Notes under the pieces: model-generated | Database searches by the model: none | What the model was told of the DNA's origin: nothing | What the model saw: the letters and a program-made list of their open reading frames with translations, nothing else | Assembly (NCBI RefSeq): GCF_006782915.1 | Contig: NZ_VCNP01000047.1 | Coordinates: forward strand, 1 to 64,000 | Source of the DNA: Streptomyces calvus | GTDB taxonomy: Bacteria > Actinomycetota > Actinomycetes > Streptomycetales > Streptomycetaceae | Length of the DNA: 64,000 nt | Direction of reading: 5' to 3' | Shown here: in pieces, positions 15,596 to 23,948 of the stretch | Position numbering within the stretch: position 1 is the stretch's first letter | How the letters are laid out: each line of letters opens with the position of its first letter | Translations under genes and position numbers: made by a program

Positions 15596-16432
15596 GTGCC
15601 CGAGGGCCACACCATCCACCGGCTGGCCAAGGACTACGCCGCGGCGTTCGCGGCCGGCGCCCCCCTCCGCGTCACCAGCCCCCAGGGCAAGTTCAGTGAC
15701 GCCGCCGCCCTCCTCGACCGCAGCCCGCTGCACACCACCGACGCCCACGGCAAGCACCTCTTCCTCGGCTTCGGCGACGTCGGCCCCGGGCACACGGACT
15801 GGGTCCACATCCACCTCGGCCTCTTCGGCAAGGTCGCCTTCGGCACCGCCCCCGTGCCCCCGCCCACCGACACCGTGCGGCTGCGCCTGGCCGACGACAC
15901 CGCCTACGTCGACCTGCGCGGACCCACCACCTGCGCCCTGATCACGGACGGCGAGAAACAGGCCATCCACCGGCGCCTCGGCCCCGACCCGCTCCGCCCG
16001 GACGCCGACCCGGCCCTCGCCTACCGCCGGATCAGCCGCAGCCGCACCACCATCGCGGCACTCCTGATGGACCAGAAGGTCATCGCCGGAGTGGGGAACG
16101 TCTACCGCGCCGAGGTCCTCTTCCGGCACGGCGTCGACCCCTACCGCGCGGGCCGTGACATCACTCCGGCCGAGTGGGACGCCCTCTGGGCCGACCTGGT
16201 GGCGCTGATGCGCGAGGGCGTCCGCACCAACCGCATCGACACCGTCCGCCCGGAGCACACCCCCGAGGCGATGGGCCGCCCGCCGCGCGTCGACGACCAC
16301 GGCGGCGAGGTCTACGTCTACCGCAGGGCCCACCTGCCCTGCCACATCTGTGGCGGCGAGGTCCGCACCGCCGACCTCGCCGCCCGCAATCTCTTCTGGT
16401 GCCCCGACTGCCAGCGGCCGCCGGGGCGTTAG
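15596..16432 (+). CDS. Fpg/Nei-family DNA glycosylase (endonuclease VIII-like, Nei2)
   Basis: GTG at 15596 gives 278 residues, with GGGGGGAG just upstream. After Met removal the N-terminus is Pro-Glu-Gly-His: the Pro is the Schiff-base nucleophile and Glu the general acid. The middle helix-two-turn-helix region reads ALLMDQKVIAGVGNVYRAEVLFRHGVDP, and the C-terminal zinc finger has CHIC and CPDC. It excises oxidised pyrimidines or purines and nicks the abasic site in base-excision repair. The PEGHTIHRLA start is typical of the actinobacterial Nei2 branch. It follows rpiB closely. Confidence 0.93.
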   Translation: MPEGHTIHRLAKDYAAAFAAGAPLRVTSPQGKFSDAAALLDRSPLHTTDAHGKHLFLGFGDVGPGHTDWVHIHLGLFGKVAFGTAPVPPPTDTVRLRLADDTAYVDLRGPTTCALITDGEKQAIHRRLGPDPLRPDADPALAYRRISRSRTTIAALLMDQKVIAGVGNVYRAEVLFRHGVDPYRAGRDITPAEWDALWADLVALMREGVRTNRIDTVRPEHTPEAMGRPPRVDDHGGEVYVYRRAHLPCHICGGEVRTADLAARNLFWCPDCQRPPGR

Positions 16433-16514
16433 AACCCGTCGCGTCGATCGTCCCGGCGCCGCGGGCCCCGGCCCGCGCGTCCGCGGCGTCGCAGCCGGGC
16501 CGACCCGAACGACA

Positions 16515-16534
16515 GGATCCGGCCGGTCGGATCC
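16515..16534. terminator. Short hairpin between convergent nei2 and acetyltransferase genes
   Basis: Arms GGATCCG and CGGATCC are separated by six bases, 6 bp from the end of the acetyltransferase gene. It is short but positioned as a convergent terminator. Confidence 0.4.
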
Positions 16535-16540
16535 GGACGG

Positions 16541-17824
16541 TCAGAACCCGTGCGGCAGCCACGGCGCCATGGTGCTGCCGAAGGCCAGCGACGCCTCGGC
16601 CAGCGCGCCCTCGCGCAGTTCCCGCACCCGGCCGGCCGCCGCCAGCGCCGTCAAACTCACCCCGCCCAGATACGCCGCCGCCAACTCCCGTACCGACAGG
16701 GCGAGATCCGCCGCGTCCCGGGTGCGCTCGCAGGACGCTCCCTTGGCGTCGCCGCTCAGCCGCCAACGCCCCGCGTTCCACGGGCAGAAGGCGTCCTCCA
16801 CCTCCAGCACGACGTCCACCGGCGTCCGGTACGTCCGCGCCCCCAGCGCCGCACCGACGTCCACCAGCCGTACGTACAGCGCGTCGCGCATCTCCGGCCG
16901 GCACCGGCGGATGTCGGACACCATGTACTGCCACGCCTCGTCGACCGGCCGGCCGGTCGCCACCAGCGTCGTCGTCAGGTCGATGCCGAACAGGAACCGC
17001 CACAGCGCGGCGTCCGCCGCCGGATCCAGCGCGGCCAGGTCGCTGAGGATCACCGTGCCGTCGTGCCCGGACCGGCCCCAGCCCAGCTTCGTGCGGAACC
17101 GCGCGTACCCGACGGTCTCCCCGTCCCGCTCCGCGAGCACGCACTGCAACGGCGACGCCCCGCCCCGGTCGCTCTCCGGGTCGAGCGTCCCCAGCCGCTC
17201 CCAGCCGGGCCGCCGGGCCAGCATGCCCGGCCGCCCCGGCACCAGCAGCGCGTACACCGCCTCGCACGCGTCGAGCACATCGACGGGCGAGGCGTACCGC
17301 AGCCGCACCCCGTCCGTGCCCTCCGGCACCGACAGGGTCGTCCGGCCGGTGTCGATCTCCGCCTTCAACTGGAAGGAGGCGGCCCCGTACCCGTACCGGC
17401 CGTAGATCGCCGGCTCGGAGGCGGTGAGCACCGCCAGCGGCTCGCCCCAGGAGCGCACGTCGTCCAGCTGGCGCCGCATCATCGAGGTCAGGATGCCGCG
17501 CCGCCGGTGCGTACCGGCCACGCCGACGCCCGTGATGCCCGCGGCCGGCACCGACTCGCCGCCGGGCACGGTCAGCCGGAACGAGAACGCGCCCGCCGAC
17601 CCCACGCACTCGGCACCGTCCCAGGCGGCCAGAAAACGATCGAACTCGGCGAGCCCGTGCCAGAGTTGACGCTCCTCGTCGGCTTCCACGACACCGGCGA
17701 AGGCACGGAGGAGGTTCGCGTACCACTTGTCCCATTCGTCTGGCTGCAGGGTCCTGAGCGCGGCACCGAAGCCCGCCCTTCCACCGGTCACGTCACCTGT
17801 CCCACTCGTGCGCGCGTTCGCCAT
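16541..17824 (-). CDS. Eis-type GNAT N-acetyltransferase
   Basis: The product has 427 residues from ATG at 17824. The first GNAT domain holds the acetyl-CoA loop VGVAGTHRRRGILTSMM (V-x-x-x-x-R-R-x-G), followed by SEPAIYGRYGYGAA, which carries the Tyr used as general acid in Eis. The middle and C-terminal regions fit the Eis second GNAT-like and SCP-2-like domains. The protein ends in PWLPHGF; in Eis the carboxylate of the terminal Phe acts as general base, so the exact end matters and is conserved here. Members acetylate amines, including aminoglycosides and proteins. The natural substrate is unknown. It is transcribed alone. Confidence 0.9.
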   Translation of the reverse strand: MANARTSGTGDVTGGRAGFGAALRTLQPDEWDKWYANLLRAFAGVVEADEERQLWHGLAEFDRFLAAWDGAECVGSAGAFSFRLTVPGGESVPAAGITGVGVAGTHRRRGILTSMMRRQLDDVRSWGEPLAVLTASEPAIYGRYGYGAASFQLKAEIDTGRTTLSVPEGTDGVRLRYASPVDVLDACEAVYALLVPGRPGMLARRPGWERLGTLDPESDRGGASPLQCVLAERDGETVGYARFRTKLGWGRSGHDGTVILSDLAALDPAADAALWRFLFGIDLTTTLVATGRPVDEAWQYMVSDIRRCRPEMRDALYVRLVDVGAALGARTYRTPVDVVLEVEDAFCPWNAGRWRLSGDAKGASCERTRDAADLALSVRELAAAYLGGVSLTALAAAGRVRELREGALAEASLAFGSTMAPWLPHGF

Positions 17825-17971
17825 GAACCATGCCTACCAGGGCCCCGAGGGACGAGCGAGGGAATTTCGCCCGGCGGGCACCGCGCCGGCGCCGGGTGAC
17901 GTCCCCTGTGAGTTCGGTCCCCGTCGGGGGGACAACCAGGACCTCCCGTGCCAAGCGGCCGGTCCGATGGA

Positions 17972-17977
17972 TAGGGT
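17972..17977 (+). promoter_or_regulatory. -10 element TAGGGT of the phosphatase gene
   Basis: TAGGGT fits TANNNT and lies nine bases before the ATG at 17987, predicting an mRNA with almost no leader. Confidence 0.4.
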
Positions 17978-17986
17978 CCCGGACTA

Positions 17987-19165
17987 ATGGCAGCAGAACG
18001 ACAGCGGCGCGCGGAAGCCGACACGTTCACGGCCCGGTTGAAGAAGCAGTGGCACCGGGCCCGCGTCGGCGTGCGCCGGGCCGCCGTCGACTACTTCCGC
18101 GGCGACGGCTCGGACTGGGTCGCACTCGCCGGACTGCTCCTCACCGTCCCGCTGATCGCGGCCGGCACGCTCGCCAACTCCGTGTGGTGCGCGCCGTCCG
18201 CGCTGGTCGTGCCCATCGTCGCGGGCGGCCTGCTGCTGCGCCCGGCGAGCCTGCTCGGCCTGTACGCGGCGGCGGCGACCGCGCTGATCGTGGAGTCGGT
18301 GCAGCTCGGCCCCTACACCGAGGGCGCGGCCCGGGTCACCCCGGGCGTGGTCCTGGTCGTCGCGGCCTGCGGCTTCTTCGGCCTGCTCGTCGCGCAGTTC
18401 CGCAGCCGGGTCGGCGTGCCCTGGCGGCGCGGCGGCACCATGCTGTTCGACCTGCGCGAACGCATCCGGGTGCAGAGCAAGCTGCCCAAGCTGCCGGACG
18501 GCTGGCACCGGGAGATGGCGCTGCGCCCGGCCGGCGGGCAGTCGTTCTCGGGCGACTTCGTGGTCGCGGCCCGCACCAACGGCGGGCGCACCCTGGAGGT
18601 CGTGCTGACGGACGTCTCCGGCAAGGGCATGGACGCCGGGTCGCGGGCCCTGCTGCTGTCCGGCGCCTTCGGCGGACTCCTCGGCAGCCTGCCCCCGCAC
18701 GCCTTCCTCCCGGCCGCCAACGGCTACCTGCTCCGCCAGGACTGGGACGAGGGCTTCGCCACCTCCATCCACCTGGTGCTCGACCTCGACTCCGGCGACT
18801 ACGAGCTGTACTCCGCCGGGCACCCGCCCGGCCTCCAGCTCAGCGCGGGCAGCGGACGCTGGGAGGAGAAGGCGGCCGACGGCCCCCTGCTCGGCGTGTA
18901 CGACGGCGCCCAGTTCGACCCCGTGAAGGGCTCCCTGCGCCCCGGCGACGTGCTGATGCTGTTCACCGACGGGCTGGTGGAGACCTCCGACCGGGACATC
19001 GTCGAGGGCATCGACCGGCTCACCGGCGAGGCCGACCGCTATGTCGCCGGCGGCTTCCACGGCGCCGCCTGGCACCTGATCGAGGCGGTCGCCAAGGACG
19101 TCAACGACGACCGTGCCCTGCTGCTCATCTGCCGCGAGGGACCGACGGCCGCCGCCGCCCGCTGA
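17987..19165 (+). CDS. SpoIIE/RsbU-type PP2C serine/threonine phosphatase with membrane anchor
   Basis: The product has 392 residues. A basic N-terminal segment precedes three or four hydrophobic helices (WVALAGLLLTVPLIAAGTLA, then SALVVPIVAGGLLLRPASLL, and others). A cytoplasmic PP2C domain begins near residue 155. Metal-binding and catalytic motifs are visible: SFSGDFVVAA, VLTDVSGKGMDAG, YSAGHPPGL and LFTDGLVETSDRDI. Such phosphatases dephosphorylate anti-anti-sigma factors and so release sigma factors in stress or developmental control. No kinase or anti-sigma gene is adjacent, so the partner is unknown. The HD-domain gene starts 18 bp after its stop. Confidence 0.92.
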   Translation: MAAERQRRAEADTFTARLKKQWHRARVGVRRAAVDYFRGDGSDWVALAGLLLTVPLIAAGTLANSVWCAPSALVVPIVAGGLLLRPASLLGLYAAAATALIVESVQLGPYTEGAARVTPGVVLVVAACGFFGLLVAQFRSRVGVPWRRGGTMLFDLRERIRVQSKLPKLPDGWHREMALRPAGGQSFSGDFVVAARTNGGRTLEVVLTDVSGKGMDAGSRALLLSGAFGGLLGSLPPHAFLPAANGYLLRQDWDEGFATSIHLVLDLDSGDYELYSAGHPPGLQLSAGSGRWEEKAADGPLLGVYDGAQFDPVKGSLRPGDVLMLFTDGLVETSDRDIVEGIDRLTGEADRYVAGGFHGAAWHLIEAVAKDVNDDRALLLICREGPTAAAAR

Positions 19166-19170
19166 GCGGG

Positions 19171-19176
19171 CACACT
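19171..19176 (+). promoter_or_regulatory. -10-like CACACT six bases before the HD-domain gene
   Basis: The same CACACT-N6-start arrangement as rpiB precedes the GTG at 19183. It could give an internal leaderless transcript in addition to read-through from the phosphatase gene. Confidence 0.3.
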
Positions 19177-19182
19177 GGACGG

Positions 19183-19644
19183 GTGACCGAGACACCGCGC
19201 ACCCCGATGACCACCGCCGAGGTCGAGGCCACCGCCCGCGCGGCGCACGCCGGGCAGACCGACAAGGCGGGCCGCCCCTACGCCGAACACCTGCGGGCCG
19301 TCGCGGAGGGCGTCCGCGCGCGCGGCGGCGACGAGGAGCAGATCGCGGCGGCGTGGCTGCACGACGCCGTGGAGGACGACCGGCTGACGGAGCAGTGGCT
19401 GCGCGAGGCCGCGCTGACCCAGCGGACCAAGGACATCGTCCTCGCGGTCACCAAACGGTCCGGGGAGCCGCCCGAGGCGTACGCGGCCCGCATCCTCGCG
19501 ACGCCGGGCGCGCTGCTGGTGAAGGAGGCGGACCTGGCGCACAACGCCGACCCGGCCCGCCTCGCCGTACTGGACGAGGCGACCCGCACCCGGCTGGCCG
19601 GGAAGTACACGCGCATGCGTGCGCTCCTCGGCCTGGCCGACTGA
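19183..19644 (+). CDS. HD-domain phosphohydrolase
   Basis: GTG at 19183 gives 153 residues; an in-frame ATG at 19207 is an alternative. The pattern AHAGQTDKAGRPYAEHLRAV, then AAAWLHDAVED (His60-Asp61, Glu64-Asp65) and VKEADLAHNADPAR is the HD metal site in the RelA/SpoT-hydrolase and MESH1-like layout. There is no synthetase or TGS domain, and the length is that of a small alarmone-type hydrolase. It may hydrolyse (p)ppGpp or another nucleotide; this is family inference. It is probably transcribed with the upstream phosphatase gene. Confidence 0.82.
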   Translation: MTETPRTPMTTAEVEATARAAHAGQTDKAGRPYAEHLRAVAEGVRARGGDEEQIAAAWLHDAVEDDRLTEQWLREAALTQRTKDIVLAVTKRSGEPPEAYAARILATPGALLVKEADLAHNADPARLAVLDEATRTRLAGKYTRMRALLGLAD

Positions 19645-19696
19645 GCCGGGTCCCGGGTACGGAGACGAACCCGGGGGGACTGGGACGGACGGTGCG

Positions 19697-20890
19697 TCAG
19701 GCGGAGACCTTCTCGGCCGGCTCGCGCCGCTCGGCGGCCTCCCGCGGCCGGCGGTCAGGGGCGCTTCCGCCCGGGTTGTCGCGGAACGCCCACTCCATCT
19801 TCGGCTCCACCACGCAGCGCAGGGCCCGCTGGACCGGCTTGGTGCACAGCACCGTGACGACGGCGGCCGCGCACACGGTCAGCGCGAGCACGCCGAGCGG
19901 GTGCGCGAGCGCCGGCTGGTCGAACCAGCCCGTGTAGTTGCCGGCCTTCACCAGGAAGGCGTGCAGCAGATAGCCGTAGATCGTGCCCGCGCCGAGGGCC
20001 GTGAACCACATGTGGCGGCGCGGCACCCACGCGAAGAAGCAGGCGGTCAGCAGCAGGGAGCAGCCGAGCGTGGCGAGCACCATGACCGGACCGGTCCACC
20101 ACGGCGCGCCCATCTCCTGGGCGGCGGTGTTGTGGTACAGCCAGTTGAGCCGCATCCGCGGCACCGACCACCAGGCGACGACCGTGGCCGCGGCGAACAC
20201 CGGCACGGACAGGATGCGCACCGAGCGGCGCCGCACCAGCTGGAAGTGCTCGGGCCGCAGCAGCAGGCCCAGCACGAAGCACGGCAGGAACTGCAGCACC
20301 CGCTGCATGTCGAGGTCGTCACCGATCAGCGGTGACACGGAGGCCAGGACGGCGACGGCCAGCGAGACCGCCAGCGGGTTGCGCACCGTCCGCCACAGCG
20401 GCGTGGTCAGCCGCCAGACGAACAGCGCGCACAGGAACCACAGGTGGTAGGTGGGGTCCAGCAGCGTGACGGAGTGGTCCGGGTCGTCGTTCCCGTAGCG
20501 CTGGAACAGCGAGTAGGCGATCTCGAAGACGACGTAGGGGACGACCACTCCGGAGACCAGCCGCTTGACGTGCCGGGGGCTCAGGTCGAAGTTGCGCGAG
20601 AAGTAGCCGGAGATGAGGACGAACGCCGGCATGTGGAACGTGTACACGACCCGGTACAGGGTCTCCACCGTCCGGTCGTCCAGGATCTGGCCCCAGGCAT
20701 GGCCGACGGCCACCAGCACGATGGCCAGGTACTTGGCGTTGTCGAAGAACGCGTCACGCTGCTTGCCGGGCTTCGCCGGCCGGACGTCCTGCCCGGCCCT
20801 GACCCGCGGGCTCGGCACTCCGGACGCCGGCGACTGCACCGGCGGGAGCGGCGTCCTGCGGTCGTCGTACGGTCGCTGCGAGTTCGTCAC
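19697..20890 (-). CDS. Membrane acyltransferase (acyltransferase-3 family)
   Basis: GTG at 20890 gives 397 residues, with AGGAGGG four to five bases upstream. A Pro/Arg-rich cytoplasmic head of about 45 residues precedes KQRDAFFDNAKYLAIVLVAVGHAWGQ, where the His after the first helix is the family's candidate catalytic residue. About ten hydrophobic helices follow. FHMPAFVLISGYFSRN and HLWFLCALFVWRL are family hallmarks, and the sequence is closest in feel to the fucose-O-acetylase branch. It probably O-acylates a sugar or lipid at the membrane. The start overlaps the stop of a 26-codon upstream reading frame by GTGA, suggesting translational coupling. Confidence 0.88.
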   Translation of the reverse strand: MTNSQRPYDDRRTPLPPVQSPASGVPSPRVRAGQDVRPAKPGKQRDAFFDNAKYLAIVLVAVGHAWGQILDDRTVETLYRVVYTFHMPAFVLISGYFSRNFDLSPRHVKRLVSGVVVPYVVFEIAYSLFQRYGNDDPDHSVTLLDPTYHLWFLCALFVWRLTTPLWRTVRNPLAVSLAVAVLASVSPLIGDDLDMQRVLQFLPCFVLGLLLRPEHFQLVRRRSVRILSVPVFAAATVVAWWSVPRMRLNWLYHNTAAQEMGAPWWTGPVMVLATLGCSLLLTACFFAWVPRRHMWFTALGAGTIYGYLLHAFLVKAGNYTGWFDQPALAHPLGVLALTVCAAAVVTVLCTKPVQRALRCVVEPKMEWAFRDNPGGSAPDRRPREAAERREPAEKVSA

Positions 20891-20967
20891 TGACCCTCCT
20901 GGCAGGAACTCGGGGAGACGGTCGGTGAGCTCGCTGCGCTTGCGGGGGACGAGGCAGCGTAAAACAT
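20887..20967 (-). CDS. Possible 26-residue leader peptide coupled to the acyltransferase
   Basis: ATG at 20967 opens a 26-codon frame (MFYAASSPASAASSPTVSPS, ending SCQEGQ). Its TGA (20889-20887) shares GTGA with the acyltransferase GTG at 20890. A TAGGGT -10-like hexamer ends seven bases before this ATG, so the peptide could be the first, leaderless cistron. The downstream gene also has its own AGGAGGG within the last codons of this frame. The peptide itself is Ser/Ala-rich and resembles nothing I know; translation is inferred from the arrangement only. Confidence 0.4.
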   Translation of the reverse strand: MFYAASSPASAASSPTVSPSSCQEGQ

Positions 20968-20974
20968 CTGAGGC

Positions 20975-20980
20975 ACCCTA
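20975..20980 (-). promoter_or_regulatory. -10 element TAGGGT for leader peptide and acyltransferase
   Basis: TAGGGT on the minus strand lies seven bases before the ATG at 20967. TTTACG 18 bp further upstream is a weak -35 candidate. Confidence 0.45.
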
Positions 20981-21536
20981 GCGTCGTACGCGGGAATCCG
21001 TAAAACGCCCGTCGTCATTCCTGGTTATCCCGCCCGCGTACCCCGTCTCCGGGAAAGTGAACGGTGTTGTCGACGTGAGGGCCAACACATGCCATGACCA
21101 GCGGCGTTGATGAGCGATGGGTGGCATTTGTCGTGATTCTTCATGACTGAACGGTGCATAAGACCGGCAGGCGACTCCGGTGAAATGTCCGCCTTCGTGT
21201 GGTGTTCAGGGCCCGTTCGCGGGTCGGCCGGCGCGTCCCGGTGAGCAAGTCGACACGTGTGCGTGCGTGATTCGAATTAGCTGCGAACGCAATGTGTGGA
21301 CACGGAAACGATCCCGTCGAATTCCCTGTCCGGGTGTTCCTTCGAATTGCCGTGCGAGGTAAAGCCGTTGATCCTCGCGGGCGAGCGCGCGCACGCGCGA
21401 CGGGCCCTCGTGAGGTGGATGATGCGTCAGCCGCCGCATAGGGCGGCCGTGTTGGTGGCACGATGGTTCTGGCGGGGTGCGCGGGGTCGCGTCGCCCGGG
21501 CCGGGGAAGCCGAACCGACCAAGGGTGTGATCAGTT
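20981..21536. other. 556-bp intergenic region without a supported gene
   Basis: The region is more AT-rich than its surroundings (for example TTCATGACTGAACGGTGCAT near 21140 and GATTCGAATTAGC near 21269). Short open frames exist, but none has both a ribosome site and Streptomyces-like codon bias. It probably contains promoters for the flanking divergent genes. A small RNA cannot be excluded. Confidence 0.4.
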
Positions 21537-21731
21537 GTGGCCATTTCACTGTCTGTGGTGCTGCTGTTGGCGATCATCCTGGTGGTGTTGATCAGAGGCG
21601 GCTCCCTCAAGGCCGGGCCGGCGGTGGTCGCCGTGCTCTTCGGCTTCTTCCTCGCCTCCACCGGCATGGCCGACGACATCCAGCGGTTCCTGGACTCGAT
21701 AGCCGGGATGATCAACTCGATCAGCTTCTGA
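21537..21731 (+). CDS. Small two-helix membrane protein
   Basis: GTG at 21537 gives 64 residues, with AAGGG about ten bases upstream. Helix one is LSVVLLLAIILVVLIRGG and helix two is AGPAVVAVLFGFFLASTGMA, followed by DDIQRFLDSIAGMINSISF, an amphipathic tail. Its function is unknown. The clean codon bias, the ribosome site and the strong terminator after it argue that it is real. Confidence 0.75.
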   Translation: MAISLSVVLLLAIILVVLIRGGSLKAGPAVVAVLFGFFLASTGMADDIQRFLDSIAGMINSISF

Positions 21732-21765
21732 TCCCGCCCCGCCCCGCCGAGATCCACGGAAACGA

Positions 21766-21805
21766 CCGGGGCCGGGTCGAGGAGATCTCCTCGACCCGGC
21801 CCCGG
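21766..21805. terminator. 40-bp perfect palindrome, bidirectional terminator
   Basis: Two perfect 20-bp arms meet without a loop at AGATCT. It separates the small membrane gene (+) from the 3' end of tRNA-Gly (-). Confidence 0.85.
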
Positions 21806-21814
21806 GCCGTACAG

Positions 21815-21885
21815 AGCGGGCGACGGGAATCGAACCCGCGTAGCTAGTTTGGAAGACTAGGGCTCTACCATTGAGCTACGCCCGC
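21815..21885 (-). tRNA. tRNA-Gly, anticodon UCC
   Basis: The 71-nt minus-strand sequence folds as a cloverleaf. The acceptor GCGGGCG pairs with CGCCCGC, the D arm is GCTCAATGGTAGAGC, and the anticodon stem CTAGT/ACTAG carries loop CTTCCAA with anticodon TCC. The T arm contains GGGTTCGATTCCC. CCA is not encoded. Confidence 0.96.
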
Positions 21886-22051
21886 ACAGTGCGCGCCGCG
21901 CGTCGCACGACCGCGGCACTGACAGGCATCGTAGCGGGTCGTGGGCCCTCGTCGCACACCCCGTTTCCCGCACCCCTCCCGGCACCGCACCGCGCCGGGA
22001 AATACGGCGGTCCCCGCGCCCGGGTGCATGTACCCTACGTGTCGCACCAGA

Positions 22052-22128
22052 CGGGGTGTGGCGCAGCTTGGTAGCGCGTCCGCTTTGGGAGCGGAAGGCC
22101 GTGGGTTCAAATCCCGCCACCCCGACCA
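22052..22128 (+). tRNA. tRNA-Pro, anticodon UGG
   Basis: The acceptor CGGGGTG pairs with CACCCCG. The D arm region is GCGCAGCTTGGTAGCGC, the anticodon stem TCCGC/GCGGA carries loop TTTGGGA with anticodon TGG, and the T arm is GTGGGTTCAAATCCCGC. The discriminator is A (22125) and CCA is encoded (22126-22128). It is divergent from tRNA-Gly and lies upstream of tig. Confidence 0.96.
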
Positions 22129-22298
22129 GCCACCAGCACACGCACCAGTGATCGCCTTTTGGGTGCCGTAGCCGCTGCCGTTACTATGCAAGCTGCACGC
22201 CCGTGTGTCTCAGCGTCTGAAGTCCTCCGGGCGGCGAATCGGCCGGACCGCTCTGGTCCCGGCAGAACCCGAGAAGTCAGCCACAAGGAGACCGAACC

Positions 22299-23687
22299 GT
22301 GAAGAGCGCCGTGGAGACCCTGAACCCGACCCGGGTTCGGCTCACTGTCGAGGTGCCCTTCGAGGAGCTCAAGGACAGCCTCGACGCGGCGTACAAGAAG
22401 ATCAACCAGCAGGTCACGGTGAAGGGCTTCCGCAAGGGCAAGGTCCCGGCCCGGGTCATCGACCAGCGCTTCGGCCGCGGTGCGGTGCTGGAGGAGGCCG
22501 TCAACGACGCCCTCCCGAAGTTCTACACCGACGCCGTCAACGAGGCCGAGCTGAGCCCGCTGGGCCAGCCCGAGGTCGACATCACGGAGCTGAAGGACGG
22601 CGAGACGCTGAACTTCACCGCCGAGGTCGACATCCGTCCGACCATCGAGATCCCGGACTACTCCGGTATCGAGGTCGAGGTCGACGCCGTCGAGGTCACC
22701 GACGAGGACGTGGAGAAGTCCGTCGAGCAGCTCCGTGAGCGCTTCGCCTCCACCTCCCCGGTCGAGCGCGCCGCCGAGGACGGCGACGTCGTGACCATCG
22801 ACCTGGAGGCCAAGGTCGACGGCGAGGTCCTCGAGGACGGCATCGCCAACGGCGTCTCCTACACCATCGGCTCCGGTGAGCTGCTGGACGGCATCGACGA
22901 CGCCGTGAAGGGCCTGCAGGCCGGTGGCGAGGCCACCTTCACCTCCGAGCTCAAGGGCGGCTCCGCCGCCGGCAAGGAGGCCGAGGTCACCGTCAAGGTC
23001 ACCCAGGTCGCCGCGCGTGAGCTGCCCGAGCTGGACGACGAGTTCGCGCAGCTCGCCTCCGAGTTCGACACCCTCGAGGAGCTGAAGGCGGACAGCCGCA
23101 AGCGCCTGGAGAACATGAAGCAGTACGACCAGGCCACGCAGGCCCAGGAGCGCGTCCTGGAGAAGCTGCTCGAGCTGGTCGAGGTCCCGGTCCCCGAGAA
23201 GCTGCTCGAGGACGAGATCAACACCCGCAAGCACAACCTCGAGCACCACCAGCTCGGTCAGATGGGCCTCGACCTCGCGAAGTACCTGGAGATCCAGGGC
23301 AAGACCGAGGAGGAGTTCGAGACCGAGACCCGCGAGGCCGCGGTCAAGGGCATCAAGACCCAGTTCGTGCTCGACGAGCTCGTCAAGCAGGAGAAGCTGA
23401 ACGTGAACCAGGAGGAGCTCACCGAGCACCTCATGCGCCGCGCCGCCTCCTCCGGCATGTCCCCCGACCAGTTCGCCCAGGCCGTCGTCGAGCAGGGCCA
23501 GGTCCCGCTGCTCGTCGGCGAGGTCGCCCGCGGCAAGGCCCTGGCCCTCGTGGTCGAGAAGGCCACGGTCAAGGACACCAACGGCGAGATCGTCGACCTC
23601 GACGACGAGGAGGACGAGGCCGAGGCCGCCGAGTCCACCGAGGCCGAGGCCGCCGAGGCCCCGGCCGAGGAGAAGACCGAGGGCTGA
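22299..23687 (+). CDS. tig: Trigger factor, ribosome-associated chaperone and prolyl isomerase
   Basis: GTG at 22299 gives 462 residues, with AAGGAG eight bases upstream. The N-terminal ribosome-binding domain holds VKGFRKGKVPARVIDQRFG, the family's G-F-R-x-G-K-x-P signature for docking on L23. The FKBP-like domain (about residues 160-245) starts AEDGDVVTIDLEAKVDGEV. The C-terminal helical arms follow, and the tail is very acidic with EAEAAE repeats. It binds nascent chains at the ribosome exit. Its position before clpP1-clpP2-clpX is conserved in bacteria and links folding with ATP-dependent proteolysis. Confidence 0.97.
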   Translation: MKSAVETLNPTRVRLTVEVPFEELKDSLDAAYKKINQQVTVKGFRKGKVPARVIDQRFGRGAVLEEAVNDALPKFYTDAVNEAELSPLGQPEVDITELKDGETLNFTAEVDIRPTIEIPDYSGIEVEVDAVEVTDEDVEKSVEQLRERFASTSPVERAAEDGDVVTIDLEAKVDGEVLEDGIANGVSYTIGSGELLDGIDDAVKGLQAGGEATFTSELKGGSAAGKEAEVTVKVTQVAARELPELDDEFAQLASEFDTLEELKADSRKRLENMKQYDQATQAQERVLEKLLELVEVPVPEKLLEDEINTRKHNLEHHQLGQMGLDLAKYLEIQGKTEEEFETETREAAVKGIKTQFVLDELVKQEKLNVNQEELTEHLMRRAASSGMSPDQFAQAVVEQGQVPLLVGEVARGKALALVVEKATVKDTNGEIVDLDDEEDEAEAAESTEAEAAEAPAEEKTEG

Positions 23688-23713
23688 CCCTCGCGTCACC
23701 TCCGACGTGATCA

Positions 23714-23752
23714 CCAGGGCCCCGGGGTAGGCGACACTCCGGGGCCCCGGTG
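23714..23752 (+). terminator. Terminator of tig
   Basis: GGGCCCCGGGG and CCGGGGCCCC arms around AGGCGACACT form a strong hairpin 27 bp past the tig stop. Confidence 0.6.
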
Positions 23753-23892
23753 TCTGGCCTCCGGGGCCGCCGGCCCGGGAGGCGGGGAACCGTGCGACCG
23801 ACCCCCACGGGGCCGCGGCCGCCACGGCCGGTGGCCCCGCGGCGGGACGGCGTCCGCCCCCGCTTGCGCGGCCCACCGCCGAGTACACCCCT

Positions 23893-23909
23893 CTACGCCC
23901 CCGGCGAAC
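23893..23909 (+). promoter_or_regulatory. ClgR-like operator before clpP1
   Basis: CGC-N5-GCGAAC (23896-23909) matches the core and right half of the GTTCGC-N5-GCGAAC box known for ClgR in actinomycetes; the left GTT is not conserved. It lies about 145 bp upstream of clpP1 and just upstream of the SigR-like element. Confidence 0.5.
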
Positions 23910-23921
23910 ACCCCCGTTACC

Positions 23922-23948
23922 GGGATTCCCCGGCGGAGCCCCCGCGTT
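23922..23948 (+). promoter_or_regulatory. SigR-like promoter GGGAT-N19-GTT before clpP1
   Basis: GGGAT (23922-23926), 19 bp, then GTT (23946-23948) resembles the GGAAT-N18/19-GTT consensus of the disulfide-stress sigma factor SigR. An overlapping TAGGGT (23948-23953) could instead serve a housekeeping promoter. Confidence 0.45.

Noticed and set aside
16161..17735. Long minus-strand frame overlapping the acetyltransferase gene in a different phase
   Set aside because: It has no recognisable domain and overlaps the well-supported Eis-type gene and the end of the glycosylase.
21815..22128. Integrated element at the tRNA genes
   Set aside because: Both tRNAs are intact, no integrase is adjacent, and no duplicated tRNA 3' end was seen in the window.
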